Shown one piece after another: positions 1-11,500 of a stretch of 64,000 bases of DNA. The translations under genes and the position numbers were made by a program. Within the stretch, counting starts at the first letter, position 1; each line of letters opens with the position of its first letter. Source of the DNA: Voacanga thouarsii. Its lineage: Eukaryota > Streptophyta > Magnoliopsida > Gentianales > Apocynaceae. The stretch lies in contig JANUWF010003370.1 in NCBI GenBank assembly GCA_026120185.1, forward strand, positions 1,476,001 to 1,540,000. The letters run 5' to 3'. The notes below the pieces were generated by a model. It was given only the letters and a program-made list of their open reading frames with translations. It was not told the DNA's origin and searched no databases.

Positions 1-1384
1 ATATACTCAGTTTCAATCGTTGAGTCAACAATGGTTTCTTGTTTGGAACTTTTACAACTTACTGCCCTTCCACACAACATAAACAAGTAACCAAAATATG
101 ATTTGAAATCATCTTTATCAAATTAAAAACTTGTATCAGTATACCCGTTTATTTTCAAATCACCTTCTCATTATACTAAGAATACATCTTTAATCCTTCA
201 CAAGTACTTAAAGTTATTATTCACAACTGCCCAATAACCCTCACAGGGTCAGATTGGCATCTACTCGTCAAACTAAGAGTACAAGATTCATCAGGTCTAG
301 TACATATCATAGAATATATGATTGATCTAATTAACAAATCATATGGAATCCTACTCATGTGATCTCTTTCAACTTGTGTTATTGGAGAAATCGACTTTAA
401 AACCCATTAATCATGGGTAAGAATCCCTTTTTAGATTGATCCATGCTAAACCTCTTTAGCACTTTATCTATGTATGTAGATTGTGAAAGACCTAGCAACC
501 TTTTTTATCTATCTCTATAGATCTTTACTCCAAAAATATAGGTTGCTTCTCCATGGTCTTTCATAAAGAATCTCTTGGACAACCAAACTTTCTTTGATTG
601 AAGAATAGGTACATCGTGTCCATTTGGCATTATGTTATCTACATAAAGCAATAAAAAAATGACGGCACTCCCACAAACCTTTTTGTATACACAAATTTAT
701 CCATGCTTTGAATGAAACCAAATCTTTGATTGTTTCATCAAAACAGATGTTCCAACCCCTAGAAGCTTGTTTAAGTCCATAAATAGACCTTTGCAGCTTG
801 CATACCTTTATGCTATCCTTGGATTTGAAACCCTCATGTTGTGTCATGTATACTTTCTCAGTTAGGTTTCCATTTAGGAAAGCTATTTTCGCATTCATTT
901 GTCAAACCTCATAGTTATAATGCATGGCAATGGCTTAAAGTATTCTGATGGATTTTAGCATGGCTACTGACGAAAATGTTTTGTCATAGTCAATACAATA
1001 TTGTTCATGAAAACCTTTAGCCACTATTCGTGCTTTAGAGGTAACTACCTTACCAACCATGTCGGTTTTCTTCTTCAAAACCCATTCGCACCAAATAGAT
1101 TTGATTCCTTTAGGTAGATCAACCAATAACCATACTTGGTTGTCATATATGGAATCCATTACTGACTTCATGGCATCAAGTCGTTTGTCCAATTTTGAAC
1201 TATTTAAAACTTCCTTGTAAGTAGTAGGTTCATCTTCATCTATGAGTAATACGTCGTTGTGGTCACTTATGAAAAATTCATATCTTTCAAGTGTCACACG
1301 TATCCTACTTGACCTACGAGATTCTTGTGTAGTCGAAGGCTCATCTATTCTCTCAATACATATGGGATTAGACAACTGATCCAT
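1..1384 (-). pseudogene. Copia reverse transcriptase and start of RNase H, broken
   Basis: The frame at 935-1384 gives the conserved start of Copia RT: a D-EP-TYKE stretch, the AMKSVMDSIYDNQVW block, and KARIVAKGF. The frame at 635-898 gives the FLNGNL and SIYGLKQASR blocks. The catalytic box at 634-645 reads YVDN instead of YVDD, so the second metal-binding Asp is lost. Bases 1-90 read, on the minus strand, the RNase H segment GRAVSCKSSKQETIVDST. Frameshifts lie near 900, 640 and 300. Function of the intact family: copying the element RNA into cDNA in cytoplasmic particles. This copy is dead. Confidence 0.88.
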
Positions 1385-2386
1385 GTTTGTTTATTCTTCT
1401 TAAACTTCATTAAGTTCAATTTTACTCCCACTATCCCCTTTGAGCATGTGCTCTTTCTCTATGAAGACGGCATGCTTTGAAATAAATGCTTTATTTTCGG
1501 AAAGGAGGTAGAAGTAATACCCAAAGGATTCTTTCGACTATCCCGCAAACAAACACTTGTCAGACTTACTGGGAAGTTTGTTTAACTATGGCCTTTTAAC
1601 AAAGGCAGGTCAACCCCATACTCTCAAATGGGATAGCTTTGGTTTCTTATCAAAAAAACATCAATCATTTTTTTACAGAACTCTGTTTAGAATATAAACA
1701 GTAGTCTTTAGTGTATACCTCCAAAATGATTTTGGTAAGTTTGCAGAAGCTATCATGATCTATACCATGTCTAGAATGGTTTGATTTCTTCTCTTAGATA
1801 GACCGTTATATTAATGTGTATGAGATAGAGTCCATTAAGATAATATCTCACTTTCTCTAAGATAACCTTGAAACTCTTGGCTTAAGTATTCACCTCCTTG
1901 ATAAGATCATAGAGTTTTTATACTTTTCCCAAGTTTTTTCTCTACTTTATTCTTGAAGTCTTTGAACTTTTCAAAGGTTTCAAATTTATATATCATTAAA
2001 TACAAATACCCATATCGTGAATAATCATCGATAAAGGTAATAAAACAGTGATAAGCTCCTTTTGATTGTATAGACATTGGGCCACATATATCAGAATATA
2101 TAAGTTCTAATAACATTTTGGCCCTTTTTCCTTTCCAAAAAAAAAAAAAAAAATGAGTTTCAGCCATTTTACCAAGTAAACAAGATTCGTATGTATCATA
2201 TGATTCATAATCAAATGACCCTAAGTCACCTAACTTGTGTAACTTAGAAACGCAATTCTCATTTATATGGCCTAAACGACAATGCCATAAATAAGATGAG
2301 ATTGAGTTATCTATCCTTGGTATCTTATTATTTATATTGAGAATTGGATTATCCTTGTCTAGAACATATAATGCGTTTAAGTTCAA
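1385..2386 (-). pseudogene. Copia GAG-pre-integrase and integrase core, broken
   Basis: The frame at 1907-2386 begins with LWHCRLGHIN, the His-His half of the HHCC zinc domain, followed by ESCLLGK and then YSDICGPM, which holds the first catalytic Asp, and FITFIDDYSRYGYLYLM. A poly-A run at 2137-2153 interrupts the segment between zinc domain and core. The rest of the integrase (1450-1900) is readable only across frameshifts, for example KAFISKHAVF, the usual motif at the integrase C-terminus of this group, near 1470. Intact family members insert cDNA into chromosomes. This copy cannot. Confidence 0.85.
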
Positions 2387-2430
2387 ATTGGATTATCCTT
2401 ATTTAACACATTATATTAAGAATTGGATTA
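2340..2430. repeat. Three copies of a 14-bp direct repeat
   Basis: The word ATTGGATTATCCTT occurs near 2343, 2387 and 2414, each time following a short A-rich string. The first copy lies in the Copia integrase frame, the others just upstream of it on the element's strand. It looks like a local duplication at the point where recognisable Copia sequence ends. Confidence 0.7.
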
Positions 2431-2653
2431 TCCTTGATTCGAAAAAGGCCGTTGGAAGCTTTCCTAGTGGACCAATATCCAAATTCCTCAAGAATAACCT
2501 TAGATTTGCCCACCAAGCCACCATTAAGTTCAATGGTAGGTATCTAATACCAATCACATCAAATGTAACCAGATCATTGGATGATTAACATTTTTTAATC
2601 TTAAAGCCTTTTAAGCTAACCCAATATTACCACTAAATTTCTTTATGCTTGAG
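2431..2653. other. Unassigned spacer between Copia relic and solo LTR
   Basis: I recognise no protein domain, LTR or repeat here. A plus-strand frame ends at 2588 but has no family features. It may be altered upstream Copia sequence. Confidence 0.5.
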
Positions 2654-4043
2654 TGATATGGGCTAAAATCATCACTATTTTTCTAGTTATTTGAATCTAA
2701 ATTGAGATACTTTTGATGTAATAACTAGGCATATTCCTTCCTATTTGATGTTTTACTTGTAGAAAATATTTTTGATAAATTTGTGCATATTTAAGTTAAT
2801 TTTGAGCAAAAAGTGACAAATTCCAGAACACACATGCCGTCAGGCTTGGTAAGTGGACCCAGCACCAGGTGTATTCTAGTCCGAGCAGGGAAAAACAAAG
2901 CAAAAACTTAAGGAAGAACAAAATAGACTTGGCGCCAAGTCCAATCTGGAGCAAGAAAATTTTTTTGTACGAATTTAGGAATTTTGCAATGATTTTGGTA
3001 TTTTCTGAATCCTACTCGGCCAAAACTTCTCAAGCAATGAATTTAGCATAAAAAAGGCCTACAAAAGCAAGAGAAAACAAAAGAGGAAGGGGGGATTGAA
3101 GGTGAATTCAAAGAGTAAATCAGAAAATCACTCATTAAAGGAGGAATTCATCAAATCAAGAAGGATTGTTCATGAGAGTTTTCAAGGGAGAAGAAATAGA
3201 CTCGTCTATAAGTTCTTTCTTTAACCTTTGTTTTCTTTTTCTTAAACACTTATGTAATTAATATTTCCATTGTAATTTGACATTATTTTTTAGATTCATG
3301 AGTAATTTAGTCTTTTGATCAATTGATTATTGGTCTTGGTATTTGATTACTTATTTTTCTTACAGAGTTGGTTGATTGATTTTTATTATTAAGTTGCTTG
3401 AAAAGGGGGTTGGTAATAACTTCAATTAATTAATTTCATATTTTTTATCTCTTAACTTACTTGAAAATGGGGGTTAATTATCTTGAACTTGGGTAATCAA
3501 AAGTTGGTTGATGATTGCTAAAATATGGATTCATTGACTAATTTCATATTTTAAATCACCTAGAATATAGGAGTTTATATGAGGATTGATTTTAATACAT
3601 CTTTTGGGTAAATTGGTTGAGATAGAATATGTTTACTAATTTAACTACAAGATAGTGATTCCATGGATTGCAAACGAAGTGGATTTATATTAAATCCTTC
3701 AAGAGACCAAGATAATAATTGATTGTGATATGTGCTAAGTGATGTATTATTATGTTTTCAAAAGCTTTTGTCTAAATTGAATATTTTCACATCCTTGAAT
3801 TGTATATATATTTATTATTTATTTATTATTTTATCACTTTATTTGGGTCAGTTAAACAATGATTGAAAAATGACTAGTGTGTACTTGTTCCTTTGAGGAT
3901 CGATACTCGTTAATTTCCTATACTATACTTGCGATAAGAATACTTACTCGTACGTGTATTTTGAGATTAATATTTTAATTAAAACTTGACTAAATGATGG
4001 ATTTAAATTTGATAATTTTTATACAACCAAAATTTGTGCATTA
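2654..4043 (+). mobile_element. Solo Ty3/Gypsy LTR (Athila/Tat-type, same family as G1 and G2)
   Basis: Starts TGATATGGGCTAAAATC and ends AATTTGTGCATTA, aligning along its whole length with the LTRs of G1 (14335-15780) and G2 (41129-42569). It carries the shared blocks CTAGTTATTTGA, AATAACTAGGCATATTCC, GATCGATACTCGTTAATT and TTTTATACA. The final CA is mutated to TA. It is flanked by a perfect 5-bp duplication TTGAG at 2649-2653 and 4044-4048, with no primer site or internal sequence after it. This is a solo LTR left by recombination between the two LTRs of one element. Length about 1390 bp against about 1440 in G1 and G2. Confidence 0.93.
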
Positions 4044-4400
4044 TTGAGTTAGCCCAGCCGGGATAAAGAAATTAGTTAAACCTGACCTGTTAATCAGAAA
4101 TTTAATTTCATAGCTTGAACATGCCCGATCTCAATTTGGCTTAGGTTAGCCCAACAACCTGGTTTCGAAAAAGGACTCTCGTTCTTACTATATTAACAAA
4201 AGACATTAGGTTTAATATTAAATGAGAGATTTATTCCTTTCAGTGGTTTCATCAAACGGCATGCATAAAAATATCAATAAATCGCGTAAATTGATAATCA
4301 TGGTTATAAACAATTACGTGGTATGGTTATGGACTTTTGCTAAATTAATTTTGTCATGCCATGAAGGAAATTAATATGGTCAATCATATATGTTCATACA

Positions 4401-4468
4401 TGATTTAAGTATAAGGTCTTACCCTCTCACTTTATGATTTAAGTATAAGGTCTTACCCTCTCACTTTA
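4401..4468. repeat. Perfect 34-bp tandem duplication
   Basis: The unit beginning TGATTTAAGTATAAGG and ending TCTCACTTTA occupies 4401-4434 and again 4435-4468 without a difference, so the duplication is recent relative to its decayed surroundings. Confidence 0.95.
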
Positions 4469-4796
4469 TTTTGGTCACTATCTCCAAAATCTAATAAAGT
4501 TGTTCTATCTCTATCTAACTTATTAATATAATTACATAAATTTCCTAAATAGAGAAACCTCGAGTTATATTCAAGGGGAATTAGATGAGAAAAGAATTAC
4601 ATAAGAATTTTAGAAAAGGCAGGACACACTTGTCCTATTTAATTAAACCAAAATTTTAAAAAAAAAAAACAAATCGTGAACAGATATAATTAGTCTTAGT
4701 CCATAACCATCCACCATGCCATTAAACATGCTAATACAAAAATTAAGCATATGATTTTATTATTCCAAAATCTCTATTTTGGAAAAAATAAAATAA

Positions 4797-5065
4797 ATTC
4801 TAAAATCAATATTTTAGAAAATCTATTAATTTATAAAATTAAATTTCATAAATTAAAAAAAATTAAATGTATTCTAGAACCAATATTTTAGAAGATATCT
4901 TAATTTCTAAAATCAAATTTTAGAAATTAAAATAAAATATAATTTTAAACCAATATTTTAGAAAATAAATTAATTTCTAAAATCAAATCTTAGAAATTAA
5001 AATAAAATATAATCTAAAATCAATAGTTTTACAAAATACATTAATTTCTATACATTAATTTCTAA
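4797..5065. repeat. AT-rich tandem repeat, unit about 70-74 bp, nearly four copies
   Basis: The marker CAATATTTTAG (or a variant) recurs at about 4807, 4881, 4951 and 5021, each followed by TTAATTTCTAAAATCAAA and an A/T-rich tail. Spacing is 74, 70 and 70. The later units are the most alike. Confidence 0.85.
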
Positions 5066-5174
5066 AATTAAATTACATAAGTCCCAAAACAGAATTTTTG
5101 GGAACTTACGAGGTTGAATTGTGAAAATAATTTCATGGGCCACAAAGAAAAACAAAACATTTTTTTTTAACTAT

Positions 5175-5275
5175 TGTACCAAGCCTTCGTAGGCATGGTG
5201 TGTGTTGGCCAAGGCTTGGGCAAATGTTTTGCCCAAGCATGTTGCACCACACCTACAACCTCGTGAGGCTTAAGG
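5175..5275. repeat. Imperfect foldback (inverted repeat) of about 100 bp
   Basis: The outer arms AAGCCTTCGTAGGCATGGTGTG and CACCACACCTACAACCTCGTGAGGCTT are imperfect reverse complements. The inner stem TTGGGCAA...TTGCCCAA is perfect around a short loop. T- and A-rich runs flank both sides. It is GC-richer than its surroundings. It could be a MITE-like end pair or a hairpin-forming relic. No transposase or target duplication was identified. Confidence 0.65.
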
Positions 5276-5749
5276 TATAATTTTTTTTTAAAAAAAAAAT
5301 TCTTCATTTTTCGTTTTTCTCCAAAAACAATTTTCTAGAACTAACTCTTCAAATTCCTACAATGAATTCAGAGAACAATGCTCTGAGTTGATCCAATTAT
5401 TCAAGTTCTTTTAATCTGCAAAACTGTTCCAATGATATAGCATACATAACAGCCACAAACAATTGTAGTTAACAGAACACAATAGGCTTGTTTACAAAGG
5501 ATAACATATATAAACCAATTTAGCTTTATGGTTGAACTATTGAATCATGAATTAGTAAATTTTACAATAGTTATTATACTTTTGAAAATTGTTAAGGTAG
5601 AACCCTTAGTGTTAATTAAACACTAAGTGCAACAAATATCTAAAATTGTTAGATAAAAATTGTTCTATATTATACTGCTATATTTGAAGGTTCGAATCTA
5701 AATTTTGTAATCAGTAAACCTACTAGTCCAATTTTACCATCAAAATGAG

Positions 5750-6963
5750 TTTCAGTTAGTTGAGGTTAAAAATTGTTGCTATTACAAAAATCAATAAGTT
5801 GATTTTGAAAAGGTATAATACTTTCAAACATATCCAAAGTTGAGTTCCATCTAATTTTACAATCTAATCTAAATTTTTTATAAGATACACCTTGTTCTTG
5901 GCATAAAGCCTTAAGTTTTGTTGCCTAGTTGGAGAAGTTTAAATAAATAAACTAATATTTCTAATTATAATAGCAATATCATCAACATATTTATAGCATT
6001 CCTTAACAGACAAATTAAGTATATGTTAAGTACACTTAGTATAAATAAAATACCATTCAACACAGGATTCATAGTATTTTTCAAAGTTATAATGGTAGAA
6101 TTATTATTTGAAGTGTTATCTAAATAAATAGAAATAATTTTATTTAAAATCTATATTCATGATATGTTTGAGTAATCATTCTAGCAATGCTAGTACCTAT
6201 ATTAGGATATTCAAATAATTTAAAACAAATAGTTCTTTTATGTACTAATCAATCATGATCTATCCAATGACATATAATGCACAAATAAGACTTATTAGTA
6301 ATTGTAGTCCAACATCACAAATAAGAGAAAATTTTCAATTACAAGAACTAAACATAGCAATAAGACACTCTTTCATTTCTTTATATATCTTTATTATATC
6401 ATTTTTTAATGTTGTTCTAGGAATCCTTTTCCATGCAGGTTGGCAATTGTTTTGCATATATTGTTCATAATGTGAATTTTCTACAAAATTAAAAGGTAAT
6501 TTAGTTTGAACAACTATTTTAGCAAATCTACTTCTTCTTTTTTTATGATCGTACACCTCCTGTAGTATGGATTTGTTATTGTTTAAGTAGGTTTTCTATC
6601 CAATTATTATGTGACCTTTTAAAATTTCTATCCCTCCTCCCATCTTACGTGCATATACCACCTTGAAAAATTTACATATTACCCTATCATTATCATTATT
6701 CTTTTTAAAAGATTCCAAACCATAAATGTTTTTGCTTTAGCTATAACTTTCGAAGTTTCACCATCACCCTGACCCATGTTAGATTCATCAAGATTAATAG
6801 TTGGAGTTGGTTGTGATTGTGAAACTCTAATGCTAGGCCTGCTAGGGCATTCATTTTCATTACCTATTTTATTATTTATTAAATTCAAGGCTAGATCTAT
6901 ATGGAAATCAAAATGTGCAGATGGTTGTGATGAAGAAAAATGATGTTATTGATTTGGATCCAT
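5750..6963 (-). pseudogene. hAT transposase (RICESLEEPER/Ac-like), broken
   Basis: The probable start codon is at 6963-6961, followed within five codons by a stop. The N-terminal part (6888-6679) is rich in Ser, Pro and Gln and ends in a VWNLLKRI segment where the BED zinc finger would begin. The frame at 6556-6335 holds the family signature LPFNFVEN, then P-WKRIPRTTLKNDIIK-Y, matching the hAT block before the catalytic domain. Across further frameshifts the frame gives CT-HILNL-VKECYKYVDDIAIIIRNI near 5940-6080 and a degenerate RWNST-like segment near 5840. These correspond to the central transposase core. At least six frameshifts or stops are present, so the protein is not made. Confidence 0.82.
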
Positions 6964-7704
6964 TATTTCTAACAAAAAATAATCAATTAAAATTTAAATA
7001 AAAGTTTAAAAAAATGAAATAAAATATTAACAAATAATGAAATAAGAGAATTGAAAAAAATATAAATAACTTGTAAACTAACTTAAAAATTAAACAAATA
7101 ACTAAAATAATTAAACAATTAATAAAGCTAAAAAATAAAAATGTAAGATTAAGAAACACTAACTACTTGATGGCCAAGAACAATAACACTTTGTGGAGCC
7201 TTACTTCTTATCTTCTTCAAGACTTGAACTATTCACTATTCTGCCACTCCATAATCTTCCAAAATATAAAGACATTATTTGAAGAATTGAAAAAATATAT
7301 AAAAAATAAATTATATTCTAACACTTTTTATAGAGGAAATGAAGAGATTTGAGGTTATGAGAGAAAGAGAAATGAAAATAAGAGAGTTAGAGAGAATTAG
7401 AGTTGGAGAGAGTTAAGAGTGTTCGGTGAGTTTTGGAAGGGAATTGGGGGGGGGGGGGGGGGTATTTATAGAGTTTTGGTAGTTAGAGAGGAGAATATGG
7501 CCGTTGGGGGTCCAAAAGTAAAAAAAAAAAAAAAAAGGTTTCTTGACCGTTGAGGGGCCAAAAAATTTTTTTAAAAAAAACTTGGAGAGTCATTGATCGG
7601 TCGGCCGCGGGCCTAGGCAGGCTAGGGATTTTTATCCGCAGCCCGGACCTGCCTGAGTACCTCTCTGCCATAGTGTGGTCGGTTTAGCTCACGAGCCAAG
7701 TTGA
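6964..7704. other. hAT 5' flank: AT-rich leader, G17 run, GC-rich end
   Basis: 6970-7160 is A/T-rich and 7330-7430 holds repeated GAGAG-type purine runs (CT-rich on the transposase strand). A G17 homopolymer occupies 7446-7462 and an A17 run sits at about 7520-7537. 7590-7710 is much GC-richer and includes GGTCGGCCGCGGGCC. No open reading frame here is convincing. Confidence 0.6.
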
Positions 7705-8509
7705 ACCCGCCCACATGCCAATGCTATTTCTATTTGTAATTTTTTGAATTCTAATATCAACTATTTTTGCTAAGTGATCATAACTACTAAGGTACAGCTC
7801 TTCCAACTCAACGTATCAACTACTCGATTCACTATTCTTGGGTTATAACTAACCTTCAAATCATAGTCATTAAGCAGTTATAACCACCTCCTCTACCACA
7901 TATTAAGTTCTTTCTAGATAAACAAATATTTCAAACTTTGATGATCTGTGAACACCTTACAAGGCTCCCCATACAAATAATGCCTCCAAATCTTCAAAGA
8001 AAAAACTATTACAGCTAACTTAAGATCATGAGTGGAATAATTTTGCTTATATTATTTTAATTGTTTGGATGCATAACTTACAACCTTCCCATTCAGCATC
8101 AGCACACATCTTATGCTACTCTTTGATATATCACTATAGATTGCAATACCCCTAAATCCCGATGGTAGCGTAAGTACTGGAGTTGATGTTAACTTCTTAT
8201 TTAACTCTAGGAAATTGGTCTCACAAGTTAAAATCCATTCAAATTTGGCCTTTTTCTATATAAGCCGAGTTAAAGGTCTAATAATATCTGGAAAGTCCTC
8301 TACAAACTTCCAATAATACCCAGTTAATCTCAAGAAACTTCTTACTGCTGTTGTATTAGTAGACCTAGCCCAATTCACAATGGCTTTCACCTTCATAGGA
8401 TCTACAGTTACCCTATTCTCTGATATGATATAACCTAAGAAAGCCACAATGTTTAGTCAAAATTCACATTTGCTAAATTTTACTTTTAATTTTTCATTTT
8501 GTGAAGTTT
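7705..8509 (-). pseudogene. Ty3/Gypsy (chromovirus-like) RT C-terminus and RNase H fragment
   Basis: Read on the minus strand from 8509, the frame gives the end of RT (KVKFSKCEFW, VAFLGYIISENRVTVDPMK), the connector RSFLRLTGYYWKFVEDF, and RNase H. In the latter, YSDISKSSIRCVLM holds the first Asp, VVSYASKQLK follows, then [22 protein letters not shown] and the block [12 protein letters not shown]. It ends with RRW-LLNDYDLKVSYNP and a degraded ADALSRK. The wording fits the chromovirus branch (Tekay/Del-like) rather than the Athila-like G1. Several in-frame stops (near 8267, 8053, 7918). Gag, protease, the RT palm and integrase are missing. Copia A begins at 8515, so this is probably the DNA Copia A landed in. 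Confidence 0.85.
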
Positions 8510-8514
8510 GTAAA

Positions 8515-11500
8515 TGTTGGAACGTATGCCTTTAATGACTACGTATCTAATGTAAATTTGAATTAATAAATAAAGTTTTATTCTCAATAATATTTGTGTA
8601 CTTTAGTTTAATTTGTAACGTACAACTTTTGCTGGGAAATGACCTATTGTGTTAAGTATGTTAGTGTTATGTCCTAGAGGTAATCACATGTATTCTGTAT
8701 ATTGTGCATTATTAAATAAAGTAAGGAATTCTTTATCTTTTAGTTTATTTTATTTATGCTTTCATGTAAAATAACTATTAGATAAAGTCCCAAGTGCAAC
8801 ACTGTGTTAAGGAAATCATGACAAATATCATAATGTGAAGTTCCTACTACAATGGATAGTGTTCATACTTAAATTATCCCTAGTTGTAGTATTAATGAAA
8901 TAGGACATCATTAATGTGTTAAGACTAGCACACGTTATACTTCTTGATTTGATCAGGTGGTGGTTCTCATATCCATGAGTATTGTGATACTTAAAATTAA
9001 CACGTGAATGCTTGTTACTTAAACAAGTACATTGGATGACATAACTGTGAGATAATCATATGGATAACTATTTAGTGCCAATGGTAGAATCTCATCATAA
9101 CAAATATGCAAGTATCCTTAGACTTGAGATCTCCGAGATACTTTATTTACGAAGTGTTAGACTTTGATTCCAATCTCTAGACTCTTGACAAAACCACCTA
9201 TGAGATGGATATTGGATATAACATGAAGTAAATGAAAGTAATTGAGAGGATCAATAAAAGATTTACCACTCCTAATAGTAGGGTGAATATCTCATGGCCA
9301 TTTGTAGGAATCACTGCTCGAGAAGTTATTGGCCAAGGCGATTGTATAGTGGAATTAGTTCCAATTGATACATATCATGAGTGGTGGGTTTCAGGAATAA
9401 GTACTAAAATATTTAGGCCAGAATTAATTTATAATTCTAGAAGGAGTTGGCACTAATTCCACACTCCAAATTAAATGAGATATTATATAGTGAAAGGAGT
9501 TTATTGTACTATTATTTGCTATTAAAAGGTTCATATCAAGCCACTTGACTTTCTAGACTTTTAGGTGGTTATGATGTGTTACTAGACACCGCTCATGATA
9601 TGCTTAATATGGATTTATTAGTTAAAGAATTAATAAATCAATCCTTATTAGAATTAATAAGTCAATTCTAAAATTATTAAGAATTATTAATATTAAAGAT
9701 GTTTAGATTAATTTATATTCTGCTACTAATAGACCGGAAAGACTAATAAGTCACACACAATGGAGAATTAAGTGCTCAAGATGTTATTTGATAACATTAC
9801 ATGATTAATTGTGAAAAGAAAAAGATTTTGTAGTCAAATTATAATTAGTTATAATTTGTGGGCTATATTGTAATTAACTAAAGTCATAATAATAATTGGT
9901 AATTAAGATTCACATACAATTTGGATTCTATTTACCAAAATAAAGTGGACGAAATATATATGATATATGGAGTCTGTGATGATGATTATTATTTTTTTTT
10001 TGGAAATTACACAGAAAGTTTTTTAAGAAAACTGAGAGCCCTCTTTGTACATCATCTTCTTCTGAACAACAAATACCCTAGCTGCCAAATGATTTTGCTA
10101 GCACAAAATTCTGGTTTTTTCCCTTGAGCACCATTCTTGTGCGAATTTTATTAAAGACAATCCTACACTTGGATTGTGGTGCTTTGACGACACCAAGGAA
10201 AAGACATTCTCGGAGTTTTTTGGATCGCGCCACAAATAGAAGGATAAGTTTGGTTTCACAAAGGCTTTACGTAAGGTATTTTCTTCACCGTTTTTAAATC
10301 CTTTTATGCATAAATGTGATCCTTGATATGGAATTCTTATTTTTCTTCTACTGCACAACTATAATTTGAATGAAGAATTCCTAACAAAGTGTTCTATGTG
10401 ATGGAGGTCTTTCACAATAAGATACGGATCATCTGTTGCTTAGCACATAAACTGATTGTTCATAACTAATTGATGAGAATAAAATCTCATCATGACAAGG
10501 TTATAATGCTATGAATTTCAAGTAGAGAATGGCTTACCTTTAGCTAGTGAGTAGCCCTCCCACTTTATGATATAAGCATATTTGAATACATAGAACTAGA
10601 CTTATGGTAGTGGTTTCTAAAAATACTAATATGAGAAAAACTCAGACTGCTACTGCTATAGTATAGACTAATATCCTATGACTTGAATATAAGTTGGTAG
10701 TTTGGTGCAGCTGGGAACATGTACTTTGATGTACTATAGGTGAGATTCTATTGTAGGACCAATATACTTATATGTAGGGTATGTGTGACCAGTTAATTAA
10801 CATAGAATTATACAAGACGGCTTCTATGCTCCTAGATGGAGATATCGGCCCTTGTGACCATCTGGATGGTCCATAGATTTACTGCCCTGGGAAAATAACT
10901 TAGATGTTTGCTTAAGGTACCTTCGTAGCAATGTAGCAACATTCTAGAAGGTCATAGATTATTGAACTAGAGGTTTAATGATGGTAGAAGGTTATTTAAT
11001 AGAGTGTTAGAGCACTATTTTCTCTCATTATGACTGGTGTTATGTAGAGAGATATTTTAGTCATAAAACTTACAGGTTAGAGACATTACTAAGTACAGTA
11101 TTGTTCTTAAGTCAATATTTTCTTATTGTGATAATAGAAAATATTTAAAATATAACTATTTATATAGCAGAGACATTTTGATCATTTTTAGTAGCCACGA
11201 ACGATATGTCGTTTGATCCTCGAAATAGCTCATAAAACCAAATTAATTTTTGGACTTAGAAAAATGGTCTTAAATAAAAACGGTTTTATTTTATTTAGTA
11301 AGCCTGAATTATTATTGGATTGAAATAAAATAACAGGCCTAAGGGAGAATTAATAAAAGCCTGGTTTATTAGTTAATTAATTATTCAAGGCTTGAACTCA
11401 AATTGAATAATTACAATTTACCTAAGTCTGAACTAGAAAAATGCTTGAAAGATAGGCCTGGTCGAATTAGGTTGTTTATTTTTTATTTTTTGTTTTTTTG

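Larger units (their letters stand above)
1..2386 (-). mobile_element. Ty1/Copia retrotransposon relic C0 (pol interior), cut by the left edge
   Basis: Three separated minus-strand reading frames carry, in Copia order, GAG-pre-integrase and integrase (2386 down to about 1450), reverse transcriptase (1384 down to about 170) and RNase H (170 down to 1). The order IN before RT is diagnostic of Ty1/Copia. No LTR, gag or protease belonging to it is visible. The element continues beyond base 1. It has several frameshifts and stops and cannot be active. It is a different copy from Copia A and B further right and more divergent from both than they are from each other. Confidence 0.9.
4044..5480. other. 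AT-rich intergenic-like stretch without recognisable genes
   Basis: No reading frame or domain is recognisable. The stretch holds two tandem repeat tracts and a foldback, listed separately, and many poly-A/T runs. Part of it may be the 3' portion of the neighbouring hAT element, whose left end I could not place. Confidence 0.6.
5750..7704 (-). mobile_element. Degenerate hAT-superfamily DNA transposon
   Basis: It contains a broken hAT transposase on the minus strand (5750-6963) preceded by a leader of pyrimidine-rich repeats (about 7340-7440). The leader is followed, in plus coordinates, by a 17-bp G run at 7446-7462 and a GC-rich segment near 7580-7715 that may be the element's terminal region. 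I could not place matching terminal inverted repeats or the 8-bp target duplication, so both boundaries are approximate. The left end may lie anywhere from 4050 to 5750. Confidence 0.65.

Noticed and set aside
2337..2588. 83-codon plus-strand frame as a gene
   Set aside because: Overlaps the Copia integrase on the other strand and a short tandem repeat; no homology recognised.
9232..9456. 74-codon frame within the nested solo LTR
   Set aside because: Short, no family features, and LTRs of this type are normally non-coding.
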